47,565 nucleotides of DNA from Eubacterium minutum ATCC 700079 (GCA_003433295.1 CP016202.1:734223-781787); one strand, 5' to 3'. Positions 25,579 through 34,507 are shown, numbered from the stretch's first letter. Numbers and translations are program-made. The notes: a model not told the origin generated them from the sequence alone.

Positions 25579-26148
25579 TCAGTCTGTAACTTTTCTTGAA
25601 TGTCTCATCATCAGGCGAATCGGTGTCAGTCTCCTTGAGAGATATGCCGTTACCATGCTCTTTACAATATCTCCCGGAATGAAAATCAAAAAACCCGTCA
25701 ACAATGCCTTTGGAAGTGTGATAGGCGTTCCCATTACATTATGCAGAATCATATACATGTACGGCACTCCTATCAGGTAACACGACAGCATGCCCAACAT
25801 AACTATAAAGAAAGTTGTCACAAAGTCTGCCTTATAATACTTGTCGAGCAATGTGCCTATCACTATCGGAACAAGTATGAACCCGAGCAGGAAACCGAAT
25901 GTCGGGTTGTATATGTATGAAAACCCGCCTCCCGCGGTAAACAAAGGCACTCCTATAAGTCCGAGCGCAACGTACAAAATCTGCGACACGGCTCCCCAGA
26001 ACGGTCCGAGCAGCATGCCCGCCATGGCAATGAAAAGAAGCTGCAGCGTAATCGGCGCCGGTCCCACCGGAATCTTAATAAACGCGCCCACCGCGGTCAG
26101 TGCGGTAAAAAGTGCCGTCAAAACAATAAAATGCAAATTACTTCTCAT
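25579..26148 (-). CDS. bioY: Biotin transporter BioY (ECF substrate-binding component)
   Basis: A 189-aa integral membrane protein with about six hydrophobic segments. The BioY signature is clear: FIKIPVGPAPITLQLLF, then LGLIGVPLFTAGGGFSYIYNPTFGFLLG, and a late GFLIFIPGDIVKSM segment. It captures biotin and works alone or with a shared ECF module (EcfA/A'/T), which is not in the window. ATG 26148 is preceded by AAGGAGG. A candidate BirA operator sits 39-72 bp upstream, suggesting biotin repression. Confidence 0.95.
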   Translation of the reverse strand: MRSNLHFIVLTALFTALTAVGAFIKIPVGPAPITLQLLFIAMAGMLLGPFWGAVSQILYVALGLIGVPLFTAGGGFSYIYNPTFGFLLGFILVPIVIGTLLDKYYKADFVTTFFIVMLGMLSCYLIGVPYMYMILHNVMGTPITLPKALLTGFLIFIPGDIVKSMVTAYLSRRLTPIRLMMRHSRKVTD

Positions 26149-26186
26149 ATTTTTTATATTCCTCCTTGATTAGTGGCTTTTTAAGA

Positions 26187-26220
26187 TTGTCACCTAAATA
26201 TTTTTCATATTGGCTAACAA
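26187..26220 (-). promoter_or_regulatory. Candidate BirA (biotin repressor) operator upstream of bioY
   Basis: Interrupted dyad TTGTCACCT - 16 bp - GGCTAACAA, close to the BirA-type TTGTTAACC-N15/16-GGTTAACAA arrangement. It lies 39-72 bp upstream of the bioY ATG, where it could cover the promoter. The match is imperfect in one half-site. Confidence 0.5.
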
Positions 26221-26300
26221 TTATTATATGGTAAGCTTTATTCGGTGTCAAGCATTACTTTCGGCAGGCGCAAATTTTACGTGTAATTTGTAAAAATAAT

Positions 26301-26329
26301 TCTGTTTCCGCCTTAAATAGTGATATAAT
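26301..26329 (+). promoter_or_regulatory. Possible promoter of the PurF-like gene
   Basis: A perfect -10 TATAAT (26324-26329) about 50 bp before the ATG, with a weak -35 TCTGTT (26301-26306) at 17-bp spacing. Confidence 0.45.
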
Positions 26330-26378
26330 GTTGGCATTGCTTTATACATCGTGATAATAAAAAGAAAGGGCTTTACAA

Positions 26379-27785
26379 ATGGGCGGATTTTTTGGAGTTG
26401 CTTCCAAGGGGAGCTGTACTAACGATCTTTTTTTCGGTATAGATTACCACTCTCATCTGGGAACGAGAAGAGGAGGAATGGCTGTATACGGTAGGGACGG
26501 ATTCCACCGCTCGATACACAACATCGAAAACTCCCCGTTCAGAACCAAGTTCGACAGAGATCTTGACGAACTTGAGGGCTCAATAGGCATAGGCTGTATT
26601 TCCGATACGGATCCTCAGCCGCTTCTTATACGATCCCATCACGGGAGCTACGCTCTTACCACCGTGGGCAGAATAAACAATTCCGAAGAACTTGTCCATA
26701 AGGCTTATGAAAGAGGCAACACGCATTTTATGGAGATGAGCGGCGGCAAAGTCAACGACACCGAACTTGTAGGAGTTCTGATAGACCAGGCAGGCAATCT
26801 TGTCGAAGGACTTAAGCGTGTGCAGGATTCGGTCGACGGCTCCATGTCGCTTCTGCTGATGACCACGGACGGGATTTACGCGATGCGCGATAAGTCGGGA
26901 AGAACACCCGTCATAATAGCGAAAAAAGACGGCGCCTTCTGCGCCACCTTCGAAAGTTCCGCCTACATCAATCTCGGTTATGAAGAATGTCACGAACTGG
27001 GTCCGGGCGAAATAGTCCACATGAACACCGAAGGCTATGAAGTGCTGGCAAAACCTCGTGAAGATATGAAGATATGCACCTTTCTGTGGGTTTACTTCGG
27101 CTACCCGACATCATCATACGAGGGAATAAATGTTGAAAACATGCGCTACCAATGCGGCAGGATGCTCGCAAAGCGCGATGATGCCGATGTCGATACCGTC
27201 GCGGGCGTACCTGACAGCGGAATCGCTCACGCAATAGGATACTCCAATGAGTCGAATAAGCCTTATGCGAGACCTTTCATAAAGTATACGCCCACTTGGC
27301 CGCGCTCTTTTATGCCCAGCAGGCAGAGTCAGCGCGAGCTTATCGCGCATATGAAGCTCATTGCGGTGAAGTCTTTAATAGAAAACAAGAAATTGCTGCT
27401 CATAGACGACTCAATAGTGCGCGGAACTCAACTGGGGCAAACAGTCCAATATCTCTACGCCAACGGCGCCGGATCGGTAAATATACGGACGGCATGCCCT
27501 CCACTCATGTATGGCTGCAAATACCTGAATTTCTCCAGGTCCAGATCCGAATATGACTATATCACACGTAGGATAATACGCGACCGCGAGGGTGAAAATC
27601 CGACAAAAGACGTGATAGCGGATTATGCCGATCCCGAAAGTTCGAATTATGCCGAGATGGTTGAGGAAATAAGAAAGCGCCTTAAGTTCGACACGCTCGC
27701 TTTCCAAAGACTTGATGATTTGATCGAAGCGACGGGAATCGAACCATGCAGGCTATGCACGTACTGTTGGAACGGCAAAGAGTAA
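26379..27785 (+). CDS. PurF-like amidophosphoribosyltransferase lacking the N-terminal catalytic cysteine
   Basis: A 468-aa protein with the two domains of glutamine PRPP amidotransferase: an N-terminal Ntn-type glutaminase domain (HLGTRRGGMAVYGRDG, then GRINNSEELV, DGSMSLLLM, RDKSGRTPVII) and a C-terminal phosphoribosyltransferase domain (AGVPDSGIAHA, KYTPTWPRSFMPSRQSQR, PRPP loop LLLIDDSIVRGTQ). True PurF starts MCG, where Cys becomes the N-terminal nucleophile. Here the start reads MGGFFGVAS, so that cysteine is Gly and glutamine hydrolysis should fail. The C-terminal CRLCTYC motif resembles the Fe-S-ligating cysteines of Bacillus-type PurF. It may use free ammonia or be a non-canonical paralogue. 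No other purine gene adjoins. The GGGCTTT-flanked ATG is the only sensible start. Confidence 0.85.
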   Translation: MGGFFGVASKGSCTNDLFFGIDYHSHLGTRRGGMAVYGRDGFHRSIHNIENSPFRTKFDRDLDELEGSIGIGCISDTDPQPLLIRSHHGSYALTTVGRINNSEELVHKAYERGNTHFMEMSGGKVNDTELVGVLIDQAGNLVEGLKRVQDSVDGSMSLLLMTTDGIYAMRDKSGRTPVIIAKKDGAFCATFESSAYINLGYEECHELGPGEIVHMNTEGYEVLAKPREDMKICTFLWVYFGYPTSSYEGINVENMRYQCGRMLAKRDDADVDTVAGVPDSGIAHAIGYSNESNKPYARPFIKYTPTWPRSFMPSRQSQRELIAHMKLIAVKSLIENKKLLLIDDSIVRGTQLGQTVQYLYANGAGSVNIRTACPPLMYGCKYLNFSRSRSEYDYITRRIIRDREGENPTKDVIADYADPESSNYAEMVEEIRKRLKFDTLAFQRLDDLIEATGIEPCRLCTYCWNGKE

Positions 27786-27872
27786 TCCGTGCAGGTTGTG
27801 CACGTACTGCCGAAATGGCAAAGAGTAATCCATGCAGGTTGTGCACGTACTGCCGAAATGGCAAAGAGTAAG
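27744..27872. repeat. Tandem array, 3 x 43 bp, starting in the last codons of the PurF-like gene
   Basis: Units 27744-27786, 27787-27829 and 27830-27872, each exactly 43 bp (first bases CCATGCAGGCTATGCACGTA). Unit 1 contains the final 13 codons and the TAA stop of the PurF-like gene. Units 2 and 3 are nearly identical to each other and differ from unit 1 at several positions. A second array (2 x 15 bp, TATGTCGCCGCCCGA, 27873-27902) follows without a gap. Confidence 0.95.
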
Positions 27873-27912
27873 TATGTCGCCGCCCGATATGTCGCCGCCC
27901 TACTATTTCAGA

Positions 27913-28491
27913 TCATTTTATATACCAGTAGGAATTGATGCCGCTCATGTACGTCAACGAACCTTTCGGCATCTGTGAAATACAATGCCATGCGTTTATA
28001 TAATCTCCCACTCCCGTGGCGAGAGCGAGGAACCCCATTATTCCCGCCGTTTCCGCGCGGTTGCTTATAAGAAATATGCTGTAAGGGATCAGACCGAGCA
28101 GGATATCGGGAAATAAAGACATAAATAAAAAATGTCTCTTGCTCATGCTCTCCGTACCGACCGTGAACGCCATCCCCCTTTTGAGGTTAGAAAAGATATA
28201 TACATCTCCTCTAAAGCATACGGCATGTAGAACTTCGTGAACGGGAAGAGTCAGTATTGCCAGAGTCAGTCCCGCAAAGAAAGACGATATATGCAAACTG
28301 AACGGATTTATTCGCAGCAGAATCAGGGGAATCGTCTCAATCACAAGTATTGCCGGAACCACCTTCAACCCGGCCTTTTCAACTCCCTCCACGGTTTCGG
28401 CTTCTTTAAATCCAACCGCATTTTTTTCGTGCTTCCTGTGCGGCAATTTACTTACGTCGCCGTCAAATTTTCCCGCATAGTGAATTCTCAT
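27913..28491 (-). CDS. DUF3267-type membrane protein with HExxH motif
   Basis: A 192-aa membrane protein. After a soluble N-terminal region (HYAGKFDGDVSKLPHRKH) come hydrophobic segments from about residue 58, and a zincin-like motif in LPVHEVLHAVCFRG (HEVLH) at the edge of a membrane helix. Later hydrophobic segments follow, with a conserved-looking GVGDYINAWHCISQMPKGS end. The combination fits the DUF3267 family of putative membrane metalloproteases. Function unknown. ATG 28491 is chosen because GGGGAGATTGAGG lies upstream; an earlier in-frame start would begin before that site. Convergent with the PurF-like gene. Confidence 0.82.
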   Translation of the reverse strand: MRIHYAGKFDGDVSKLPHRKHEKNAVGFKEAETVEGVEKAGLKVVPAILVIETIPLILLRINPFSLHISSFFAGLTLAILTLPVHEVLHAVCFRGDVYIFSNLKRGMAFTVGTESMSKRHFLFMSLFPDILLGLIPYSIFLISNRAETAGIMGFLALATGVGDYINAWHCISQMPKGSLTYMSGINSYWYIK

Positions 28492-28536
28492 AACCTCAAT
28501 CTCCCCTTTTGATGTGCAAAGGTAAGCCCGCATATA

Positions 28537-28570
28537 CGGAGAACAGGCGGCATTCGCCGCCTGTTCTCCG
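28537..28570 (-). terminator. Strong stem-loop downstream of the surface-protein gene
   Basis: 15-bp perfect stem CGGAGAACAGGCGGC (28537-28551) with GCCGCCTGTTCTCCG (28556-28570), loop ATTC. It lies 60 bp past the stop codon of the minus-strand leucine-rich protein, but has no T run on either side, so it may be a terminator, a processing site or a 3'-end stabiliser. Confidence 0.6.
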
Positions 28571-28629
28571 TAGACTGTTTCCGATTCTTAAACAACTCTA
28601 TCTTTAAAATATACGTAAGCAGTTATCGG

Positions 28630-31600
28630 TTATCTGCAAATCAATTTTTTTGATTTCTTCCATACCCCCAAAACCTTTTCGCCCGCAACCTTGCTGTAAG
28701 CGCAGATTCTGAAAGTATACTTTTTGCCCTTTTTAAGTTTTTTACCTGTAAACTTAACTTTCTTTCCCTTTGACAGGGTCTTGAATGCGGTATATTTTTT
28801 GCTGCCGGGTTTTTTGATCATAAGCACGTATCCCGCAGCACCCTTTGTTTTCTTCCAGGTAAACTTGAACTTGCGACCTTTCGCACGCTTTACTTTGAAA
28901 CCTTTCACTTTCAAATTTTTAGCGCTTGAGAAGAGTTTCTCGTTTTCATTTACCTTCTCCTCAGCCTTCGTGAGTTTGTTGTAGTCCTTTATGAGCTTCT
29001 GCTGATCTTTGGTCAGCGCATCATATGCCTTTCTTGCGGCTTCGACGTCTTTTTTGTCTTTTCCGTCGCCTTTGAGCGCGGCTATCAGTTTTTCAACCGC
29101 TTCGGCTGCGGCCTTATCGGCCTTTGCTTTCTGTTCTTCCTTGGCTTTTTTCTCAGCTTCCTCTTTTGCTTCTTTAGCTTTTTTGTCGGCAGCCTCTTTT
29201 TCTTCTTTAGCTTTTTTATCGGCTGCCTCTTTTGCTTTCTTAAGTTCCGCAATCTTCTTTTCGGCGGTTTCAAGTTTTGACTTCGCTTCATCGCCGACGA
29301 TCGCTTTCTGCTCGTCGTTCAAAGCGTCGTAAGCGGCTCTCGCCTCCGTAACCTTGTTCTCGTCGTCAAGTTTAAGATCGTCGACCGCAGGCAGCTCTTC
29401 TATCTGCTTTTTGACTGCTTTGGCTTTTTTATCGGACTCCTCTTTCGCCTTTTTAAGCTCCGCAATCTTCTTTTCTGCGGTTTCAAGTTTTGACTTCGCT
29501 TCATCGCCGACGATCGCTTTCTGCTCGTCGTTCAAAGCGTCGTAAGCGGCTCTCGCCTCCGTAACCTTGTTCTCGTCGTCAAGTTTAAGATCGTCGACCG
29601 CAGGCAGCTCTTCTATCTGCCTTTTGACCGCTTCTGCCGCTTTCTTGTCGAGATCTTCCGTAACCTTGACAATCGCATACGGGCGAACGATATGGCTCTC
29701 CCCTTTGTTTACGGCTGAAATCCTGTATTCACCCGGTTCATCAAATTTATATGTTGCTTTACCTCTATCGTCAAACACGACTTCGGGAACTTCCTTACCG
29801 TTAACTTCAAGTGTGACGTCTTTCACGGGTTCCTCATGGTACGCGATGATATTCCAACTCTGATCCCTTTCTACCACACTCTTTGTCAGCGAAAGTTCCA
29901 TGTCTTTGCCGGCTGTCGTTTCGTATTCCTCTTTGTCGAAATACGATATTCTTTCCTCTGTCATCCATGCGTCATCGTAGTAGACGAGCACGCTGTCGCC
30001 GTCTTCAATCTTTGCTTCTCCGACGCCTTTTTTTGCCATTTTATTGTTGATACCTACCATATAGGAACCATCTGCGTTGATATTTTTCCACAAATCTTTT
30101 CCGAGCAATTTCATCCAGTTCCCGTTCGATGAACAGTCAAATTCATCCTTGGATGCCGTATTGACATTCAGTTTTTCACGAAGTGCTTTCTCAATCGCAA
30201 CTATAGGGGCTGCACCCTTAAACACGAAGTCATTGTAGTATGTCTTTCCCTTTTCAAGATAAATTTTATCAAGCGTGACCTTAGTCTTCGGAAGAACGGT
30301 ATTGCTGCAATCCTCCAGTCTTACGGTCACGTCTATGGCATCCACTTTGACAGTAAACGAATCTTTCAGTTCAGGATATGCTTTGGAAGCCACATTCACC
30401 TTGAATTCCCCGGATTCGTACGGGAAGAAATTATTCCCTGGAACCTCGGTTTTCTTTTCGCCCTCAACCTTTACTTCGACGGCATCGTTAGGCAGAGTTA
30501 CTTCCTTTCCGCGGTACTTTACGGTAAAGTCCGTGCCGTTTCCGACTTTAAGTTCGCTTTTTTCGGCGGTCACGGACAGCGTGTTTTCAACTTCAACCGT
30601 ATCATATTCAACCTTTACTTTGGTGTTCTTTTCGATTTTAAAACTGTAGTGATAATCTATGCCGTCGAAAGTCGCTTTCGCGGTAACATCCTCATCTCCA
30701 ACAGTAAGACTCTTGAGTTTTTTCCCGGCAGGCTCGTGCACCGTCAGGTCAATCTTCTTCCCCTTGTCGACTTCACCTTTTTCCACGCTTGCCGTAAGGC
30801 CTTCGCCCTCGAAGTCAAACTCAGGTTTTGCTTCGCCCTTGTATGTGAAAGTCACCGTATGATCCGCGGCGCTTATCGTCTTTGTTACGGGCTGCGCCGG
30901 TTTGGTATAGCCCTCAAGTTCCGGCGCCGTGAACACATACTCCTTGCCGGAGGAGTAATAGTTTTCACCTATAAGTTTTTCCGGGTTGTCTTTTAAATAA
31001 CTGGCAGTCGCAAGACTATCCGTCCACGGATTCTTGTAGTCCGTATAGTAATGTCCGTCACCGTCGTATATTTCAGTTGAATAGCCTTTTTTCCTTATCG
31101 CATTCTTTTCAAAACCGGTAGCTTCTATCGGTTCTTTGATCTTTTCTCCGGATTCATCCACAAAATTTATCGTGACCTTCTGCGGGTTGACAACTCCTCT
31201 CGTGTTGGTGGCGTTTGCCTTGCCGGACTTGTCATGAACACGTGTAAATGTCAACGTTCCATTCGCTGTACCGGAGTCAGCCGTAAACGAGAGATCGTCC
31301 CCGAAAGTCCTGAAGAAAAGACCGCTGTCTTCTTTCCCTCTCTCATCTAAGTTTATCTTGGTCACATTCTCGGGGATGGTTATTTCCTGCACTCCTGAAA
31401 GCGAAAACGCCTGTCCTCCGATTTCTTCCAGACTCTCCGGAAGTTCCATGGTTTTAAACTTTGTTGAGTTGAAGGCTCTTACCCCGATTTTCTTAATTCC
31501 CTCAGGCAAATCGATTCTTTCAAGTTTATTACATGCCTCAAACACGCTTGAACCGAGTTCGCTCACGACTGAAGGGGCTTCAAATTTGATCTTCTCCAAA

Positions 31601-32049
31601 TTCCTGTTGCCGTAGAATGTCCTCTCGCCGATCGTCTTTACCGATGACGGTATTTTAACCTCGGACAGATCATTTCCCTGAAACGCCCACGTGCCGGTAT
31701 CTTCCAGTCCTTCGGGGAAATTAACCGCCGTAATTCTGTTCTTCACGCGTCTTAAATGACTTCCTGTTTCTTTCGCATAAGTAAAGGCCTTCTCACCCAA
31801 TTTTTTGACCTGTACTCCTCCGATCTCTTTCGGGATGTTGAGTGTAGTGGGATTATTAAAGTTCTTACCGTCTTTAAATCCATTCAACGTACCCGTTGCG
31901 GCATCAAAATTCCAGTCGGCTTCCGCAATTGACGGTTGGCCGCCTCCGCCCTCTTCGGCAAATGCCATGCCAGGCATGTACGCAGCCATCATCAGCACAA
32001 CCATGATGCTGACGAGGACTCTCTTGAGTTTTAAACTTTCTCTCATCAT
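28630..32049 (-). CDS. Large secreted BspA-type leucine-rich-repeat surface protein
   Basis: A 1139-aa exported protein. The signal peptide occupies about residues 1-31 (cleavage near MAFA/EE). Residues about 50-240 are BspA/TpLRR-type leucine-rich repeats (units such as LPEGIKKIGVRAFNSTKFKTM). A MucBP-like segment (KVTINFVDESGEKI), several beta-sandwich modules and a DUF4430-like module (VTVRLEDCSNTVLPKTKVTL) follow. Next is a Lys/Glu/Ala-rich helical region with two identical 71-aa repeats plus a diverged third, and finally a very basic fibronectin-III-like domain (about 1045-1139). No LPXTG motif or transmembrane tail is seen; the cationic C-terminus may bind wall polymers. ATG 32049 has AGGAGGAG upstream. 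Likely adhesion to host or partner bacteria, by family analogy. Confidence 0.87.
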   Translation of the reverse strand: MMRESLKLKRVLVSIMVVLMMAAYMPGMAFAEEGGGGQPSIAEADWNFDAATGTLNGFKDGKNFNNPTTLNIPKEIGGVQVKKLGEKAFTYAKETGSHLRRVKNRITAVNFPEGLEDTGTWAFQGNDLSEVKIPSSVKTIGERTFYGNRNLEKIKFEAPSVVSELGSSVFEACNKLERIDLPEGIKKIGVRAFNSTKFKTMELPESLEEIGGQAFSLSGVQEITIPENVTKINLDERGKEDSGLFFRTFGDDLSFTADSGTANGTLTFTRVHDKSGKANATNTRGVVNPQKVTINFVDESGEKIKEPIEATGFEKNAIRKKGYSTEIYDGDGHYYTDYKNPWTDSLATASYLKDNPEKLIGENYYSSGKEYVFTAPELEGYTKPAQPVTKTISAADHTVTFTYKGEAKPEFDFEGEGLTASVEKGEVDKGKKIDLTVHEPAGKKLKSLTVGDEDVTAKATFDGIDYHYSFKIEKNTKVKVEYDTVEVENTLSVTAEKSELKVGNGTDFTVKYRGKEVTLPNDAVEVKVEGEKKTEVPGNNFFPYESGEFKVNVASKAYPELKDSFTVKVDAIDVTVRLEDCSNTVLPKTKVTLDKIYLEKGKTYYNDFVFKGAAPIVAIEKALREKLNVNTASKDEFDCSSNGNWMKLLGKDLWKNINADGSYMVGINNKMAKKGVGEAKIEDGDSVLVYYDDAWMTEERISYFDKEEYETTAGKDMELSLTKSVVERDQSWNIIAYHEEPVKDVTLEVNGKEVPEVVFDDRGKATYKFDEPGEYRISAVNKGESHIVRPYAIVKVTEDLDKKAAEAVKRQIEELPAVDDLKLDDENKVTEARAAYDALNDEQKAIVGDEAKSKLETAEKKIAELKKAKEESDKKAKAVKKQIEELPAVDDLKLDDENKVTEARAAYDALNDEQKAIVGDEAKSKLETAEKKIAELKKAKEAADKKAKEEKEAADKKAKEAKEEAEKKAKEEQKAKADKAAAEAVEKLIAALKGDGKDKKDVEAARKAYDALTKDQQKLIKDYNKLTKAEEKVNENEKLFSSAKNLKVKGFKVKRAKGRKFKFTWKKTKGAAGYVLMIKKPGSKKYTAFKTLSKGKKVKFTGKKLKKGKKYTFRICAYSKVAGEKVLGVWKKSKKLICR
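29206..29631 (-). repeat. 213-bp tandem duplication inside the surface-protein gene
   Basis: Two contiguous 213-bp units (29206-29418 and 29419-29631), nearly identical at the DNA level and in frame, each encoding 71 residues that begin AVK(K/R)QIEELPAVDDLKLDDE. A third, diverged protein-level copy follows (AVEKLIAALKGDGKDKKDVE). Confidence 0.93.
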
Positions 32050-32163
32050 TTTTCTCTCCTCCTAAATTTTATTTGACACGGATGATTCTATCACAAGACA
32101 GGCAATAAGCGCAATAATTTTCTATAGGTTACTTTCTTTTCCAGTTCCGATTAACACAAAAAC

Positions 32164-32191
32164 AGACCGGTCGAAATGGAAAAACCGGTCT
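32164..32191 (-). terminator. Terminator of the 40.3-32.3 kb operon
   Basis: AGACCGGT (32164-32171) pairs with ACCGGTCT (32184-32191). On the minus strand the stem is followed by GTTTTTGTG, directly after the nitroreductase gene. Confidence 0.8.
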
Positions 32192-32261
32192 TTAAATTTT
32201 GACTCCAACAACGTGCACCCATTAATGCCGCCGCATTGTCTTATCTTCTATATCATATGCC

Positions 32262-33125
32262 TCATATCCTGCATTTTGCGATATATGTACACCTGTCGGG
32301 CAGACCCAGTTCCCTGCCTGCCGGTTCAAAACTCCATTTCGCGGCATTTGTCCTGACGGAATCCATGACGGAATAGAAATTGAACATCACGATCCCGTAG
32401 TTAAGACAGGCATCGGATTCCGAGGTCATATCGTCAGGTAAGCCTATCAGGCTTATCATGTCATCGTCGACTATAACCCTGTACGGCTGACGGTTGAAGA
32501 ATGACTGCGATGTGCTTATCGCACGCAGAGCGTCCTCAAGTTCACTGAAAAGAGTTTCCTCGAGCGGTTTTCCGTAGCGTTTATGATACAGCAGGTCATT
32601 AAGACTCATCTTAGGCGCGGCCTTTTCTCCGACCTTCACCATTTTTACGTTCGACGGGCTCACTATATCGAGGCGCAAATCGTCGCCCTCTTTATTCCTG
32701 TATCCGAAAGCCACCACGGCGGCGAGCTTTTTATCCGTGTTTATCCCGAGCGCCTTTTTCGCAAACTCCGCGTCATTTACGGTGAGCCAGCATGCCGCAA
32801 TGTTTAACTGCGTAAGTTTCAGGGTGATGCCCTGTGCTATGAAGCCCGCATTTTCGAGATAATGTTCTTCAGGCTCCGAAAAAACGGCAAAATACTCCGG
32901 CGCTTTTATTATGAAACCGTTGTAGCCCACACTCGCGCCTAATCGCTCCCCGACAAACCTGTCAAAGAACACGAGTTCGGTTTCTATCGACGGAACCAGG
33001 GACTCACATTTCTCGTAATACGATTTCACCTCATCAAGCGCCGAATCCTCGACTTTCTTTTCCGTAAAGTTACGACATGAATGGCGTCTCTTCACGATCT
33101 CTTCGTAATATTTAATGTATTCCAT
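32262..33125 (-). CDS. Nitroreductase-family FMN protein (TM_nitroreductase-like, fused halves)
   Basis: A 287-aa putative flavin oxidoreductase. The N-terminal part has the nitroreductase opening (EEIVKRRHSCRNFTEKKVE), then GYNGFIIKAPEYFAVFSE and ENAGFIAQGITLKLTQLNIAACWLTV, followed by AVVAFGYRNKEGD. The second half contains SFFNRQPYRVIVDDD and a short second-subdomain pattern. The residue order fits the 'putative TM nitroreductase' group. The substrate is unknown. ATG 33125 has GGGAGGT 6 nt upstream; an earlier in-frame ATG has none. It appears to be the last gene of the six-gene minus-strand unit. Confidence 0.82.
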   Translation of the reverse strand: MEYIKYYEEIVKRRHSCRNFTEKKVEDSALDEVKSYYEKCESLVPSIETELVFFDRFVGERLGASVGYNGFIIKAPEYFAVFSEPEEHYLENAGFIAQGITLKLTQLNIAACWLTVNDAEFAKKALGINTDKKLAAVVAFGYRNKEGDDLRLDIVSPSNVKMVKVGEKAAPKMSLNDLLYHKRYGKPLEETLFSELEDALRAISTSQSFFNRQPYRVIVDDDMISLIGLPDDMTSESDACLNYGIVMFNFYSVMDSVRTNAAKWSFEPAGRELGLPDRCTYIAKCRI

Positions 33126-33257
33126 GTTGTACCTCCCGTGCATTTTTTTGCGATCCATGCAGAATGCCGTCGCTTCACGCATTCTTCGTTGCTCTTGTAA
33201 GTATGATACACCGATTCCGAGGCAAAATCCAGAGAGATATCGGAAAATTGGGATTCA

Positions 33258-34484
33258 CTATTTAAACTTTGTCAGTATCGGCAAAAGAATCGTCACCGTC
33301 CCGAGCAGACCGAACAAAAATCCGGTATTACCCATTATATACATAGACGGTGCGATTTTTCCGTGTATAAACTTCCTCTCTTCTTCATCACGCGCGGCAC
33401 GTGCGGAGATTTCGTCAGACACAATGGTAATCCCCGGGAACAGAAACATGATTCCGATCCCCGCGGCAGCTGATAAAACCGGATCGTATCCCAACATTTT
33501 GCCCGACAGGTAGCCGCCTATACCCAATCCCAAAGCGGAAAGCACGATTAGTGCTATAATCGCCGGAAGTACCGACAATACCGACTGAGGAGTGATACCG
33601 TTCATCGATGAGAAGAGATAACCGATTATCAGTACGGTAAGGAAGCCCGCCGAGTGCGACCTTTCATCGAACAGATTCATTCTGAAGACTCCTATGGTGC
33701 ATCCGAGAATACCGAGTAAAAACGCCCACAGGAAACTGCTTATGCCCGTAAATTCCTCAAGAGCCACTCCTGCCCACACGGCAAGCGCCATACCAAGCAG
33801 GACCACTCCGTCCACTTCAAGTTTACTCGGAATCCATGCGCGGAACCACGGACTCGGATTTTCTTCCGAGCCGTAAGGCACTCCCGCTTTTGTCAATCTT
33901 AAAGGTTTAGCGTTTTCTTTCTTCGCCGCTTTTTCAAGTAAATATGCATCTTCGGCATTCAGACGCTTCGCGTACTTTCTCAACACAAACGATGCAATCG
34001 GCTGACCCAGCGGATCGACCGTCACGATCATTATCGTGGGAACCGCAAGAAGTCCCGTAAGTCCAAGAGCATTCAGCTTATTTATCGCCGCAATCCCCGA
34101 TATTGCACCGCCTCCGCAGCATGCCCCCGCGCCTGCAAGCATCGTATCAAATCCGAAGACAAGACCGCCGATGCCCACAGTGAAGACAAGCGCAAATACC
34201 ACCGATACCAGCGCCATCAACACGCTTTTGATGTTTTTCACATACTCCGCGGGCGCAACGCTCGTGCCTATCCCCACGCAAAGCATGAGAAACGCCATAT
34301 CCCCTATTGTGGTAAAACCTGCCGTCTCCGGATAAGACTGCGGCATTCCGCACCATATAAGAATCAGGTACAGAACGAGCGCGCCCGCCATGGACGGTAT
34401 CACAGCCTTTGTAACGTATGAAATCACTTCTCCTATTGCAACCAAACCGAAACACACACATACCGCCAACATATAACCTGACAT
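33258..34484 (-). CDS. DUF3100-like polytopic membrane transporter
   Basis: A 408-aa protein with roughly ten hydrophobic segments. Visible features are a Gly/Cys-rich stretch (GACCGGGAISGIAAINKLNA), a central charged cytosolic loop (about 165-205), and a second half with GITPQSVLSVLPAIIALIVL and AAGIGIMFLFPGI. The inverted-repeat look resembles GltS/2-hydroxycarboxylate-type carriers and the DUF3100 family. I recall DUF3100 members beside amidohydrolase genes, but this was not checked. The cargo is unknown; the context suggests an amino acid or its acyl derivative. ATG 34484 has AAAGGAG upstream. Confidence 0.68.
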   Translation of the reverse strand: MSGYMLAVCVCFGLVAIGEVISYVTKAVIPSMAGALVLYLILIWCGMPQSYPETAGFTTIGDMAFLMLCVGIGTSVAPAEYVKNIKSVLMALVSVVFALVFTVGIGGLVFGFDTMLAGAGACCGGGAISGIAAINKLNALGLTGLLAVPTIMIVTVDPLGQPIASFVLRKYAKRLNAEDAYLLEKAAKKENAKPLRLTKAGVPYGSEENPSPWFRAWIPSKLEVDGVVLLGMALAVWAGVALEEFTGISSFLWAFLLGILGCTIGVFRMNLFDERSHSAGFLTVLIIGYLFSSMNGITPQSVLSVLPAIIALIVLSALGLGIGGYLSGKMLGYDPVLSAAAGIGIMFLFPGITIVSDEISARAARDEEERKFIHGKIAPSMYIMGNTGFLFGLLGTVTILLPILTKFK

Positions 34485-34507
34485 TTTTTACTCCTTTCCA
34501 ATCAATT

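Noticed and set aside
27744-27902. Short regular repeats considered as a CRISPR array
   Set aside because: Units are directly adjacent without unique spacers, the first is coding, and no cas genes are present; the same holds for the other tandem arrays.
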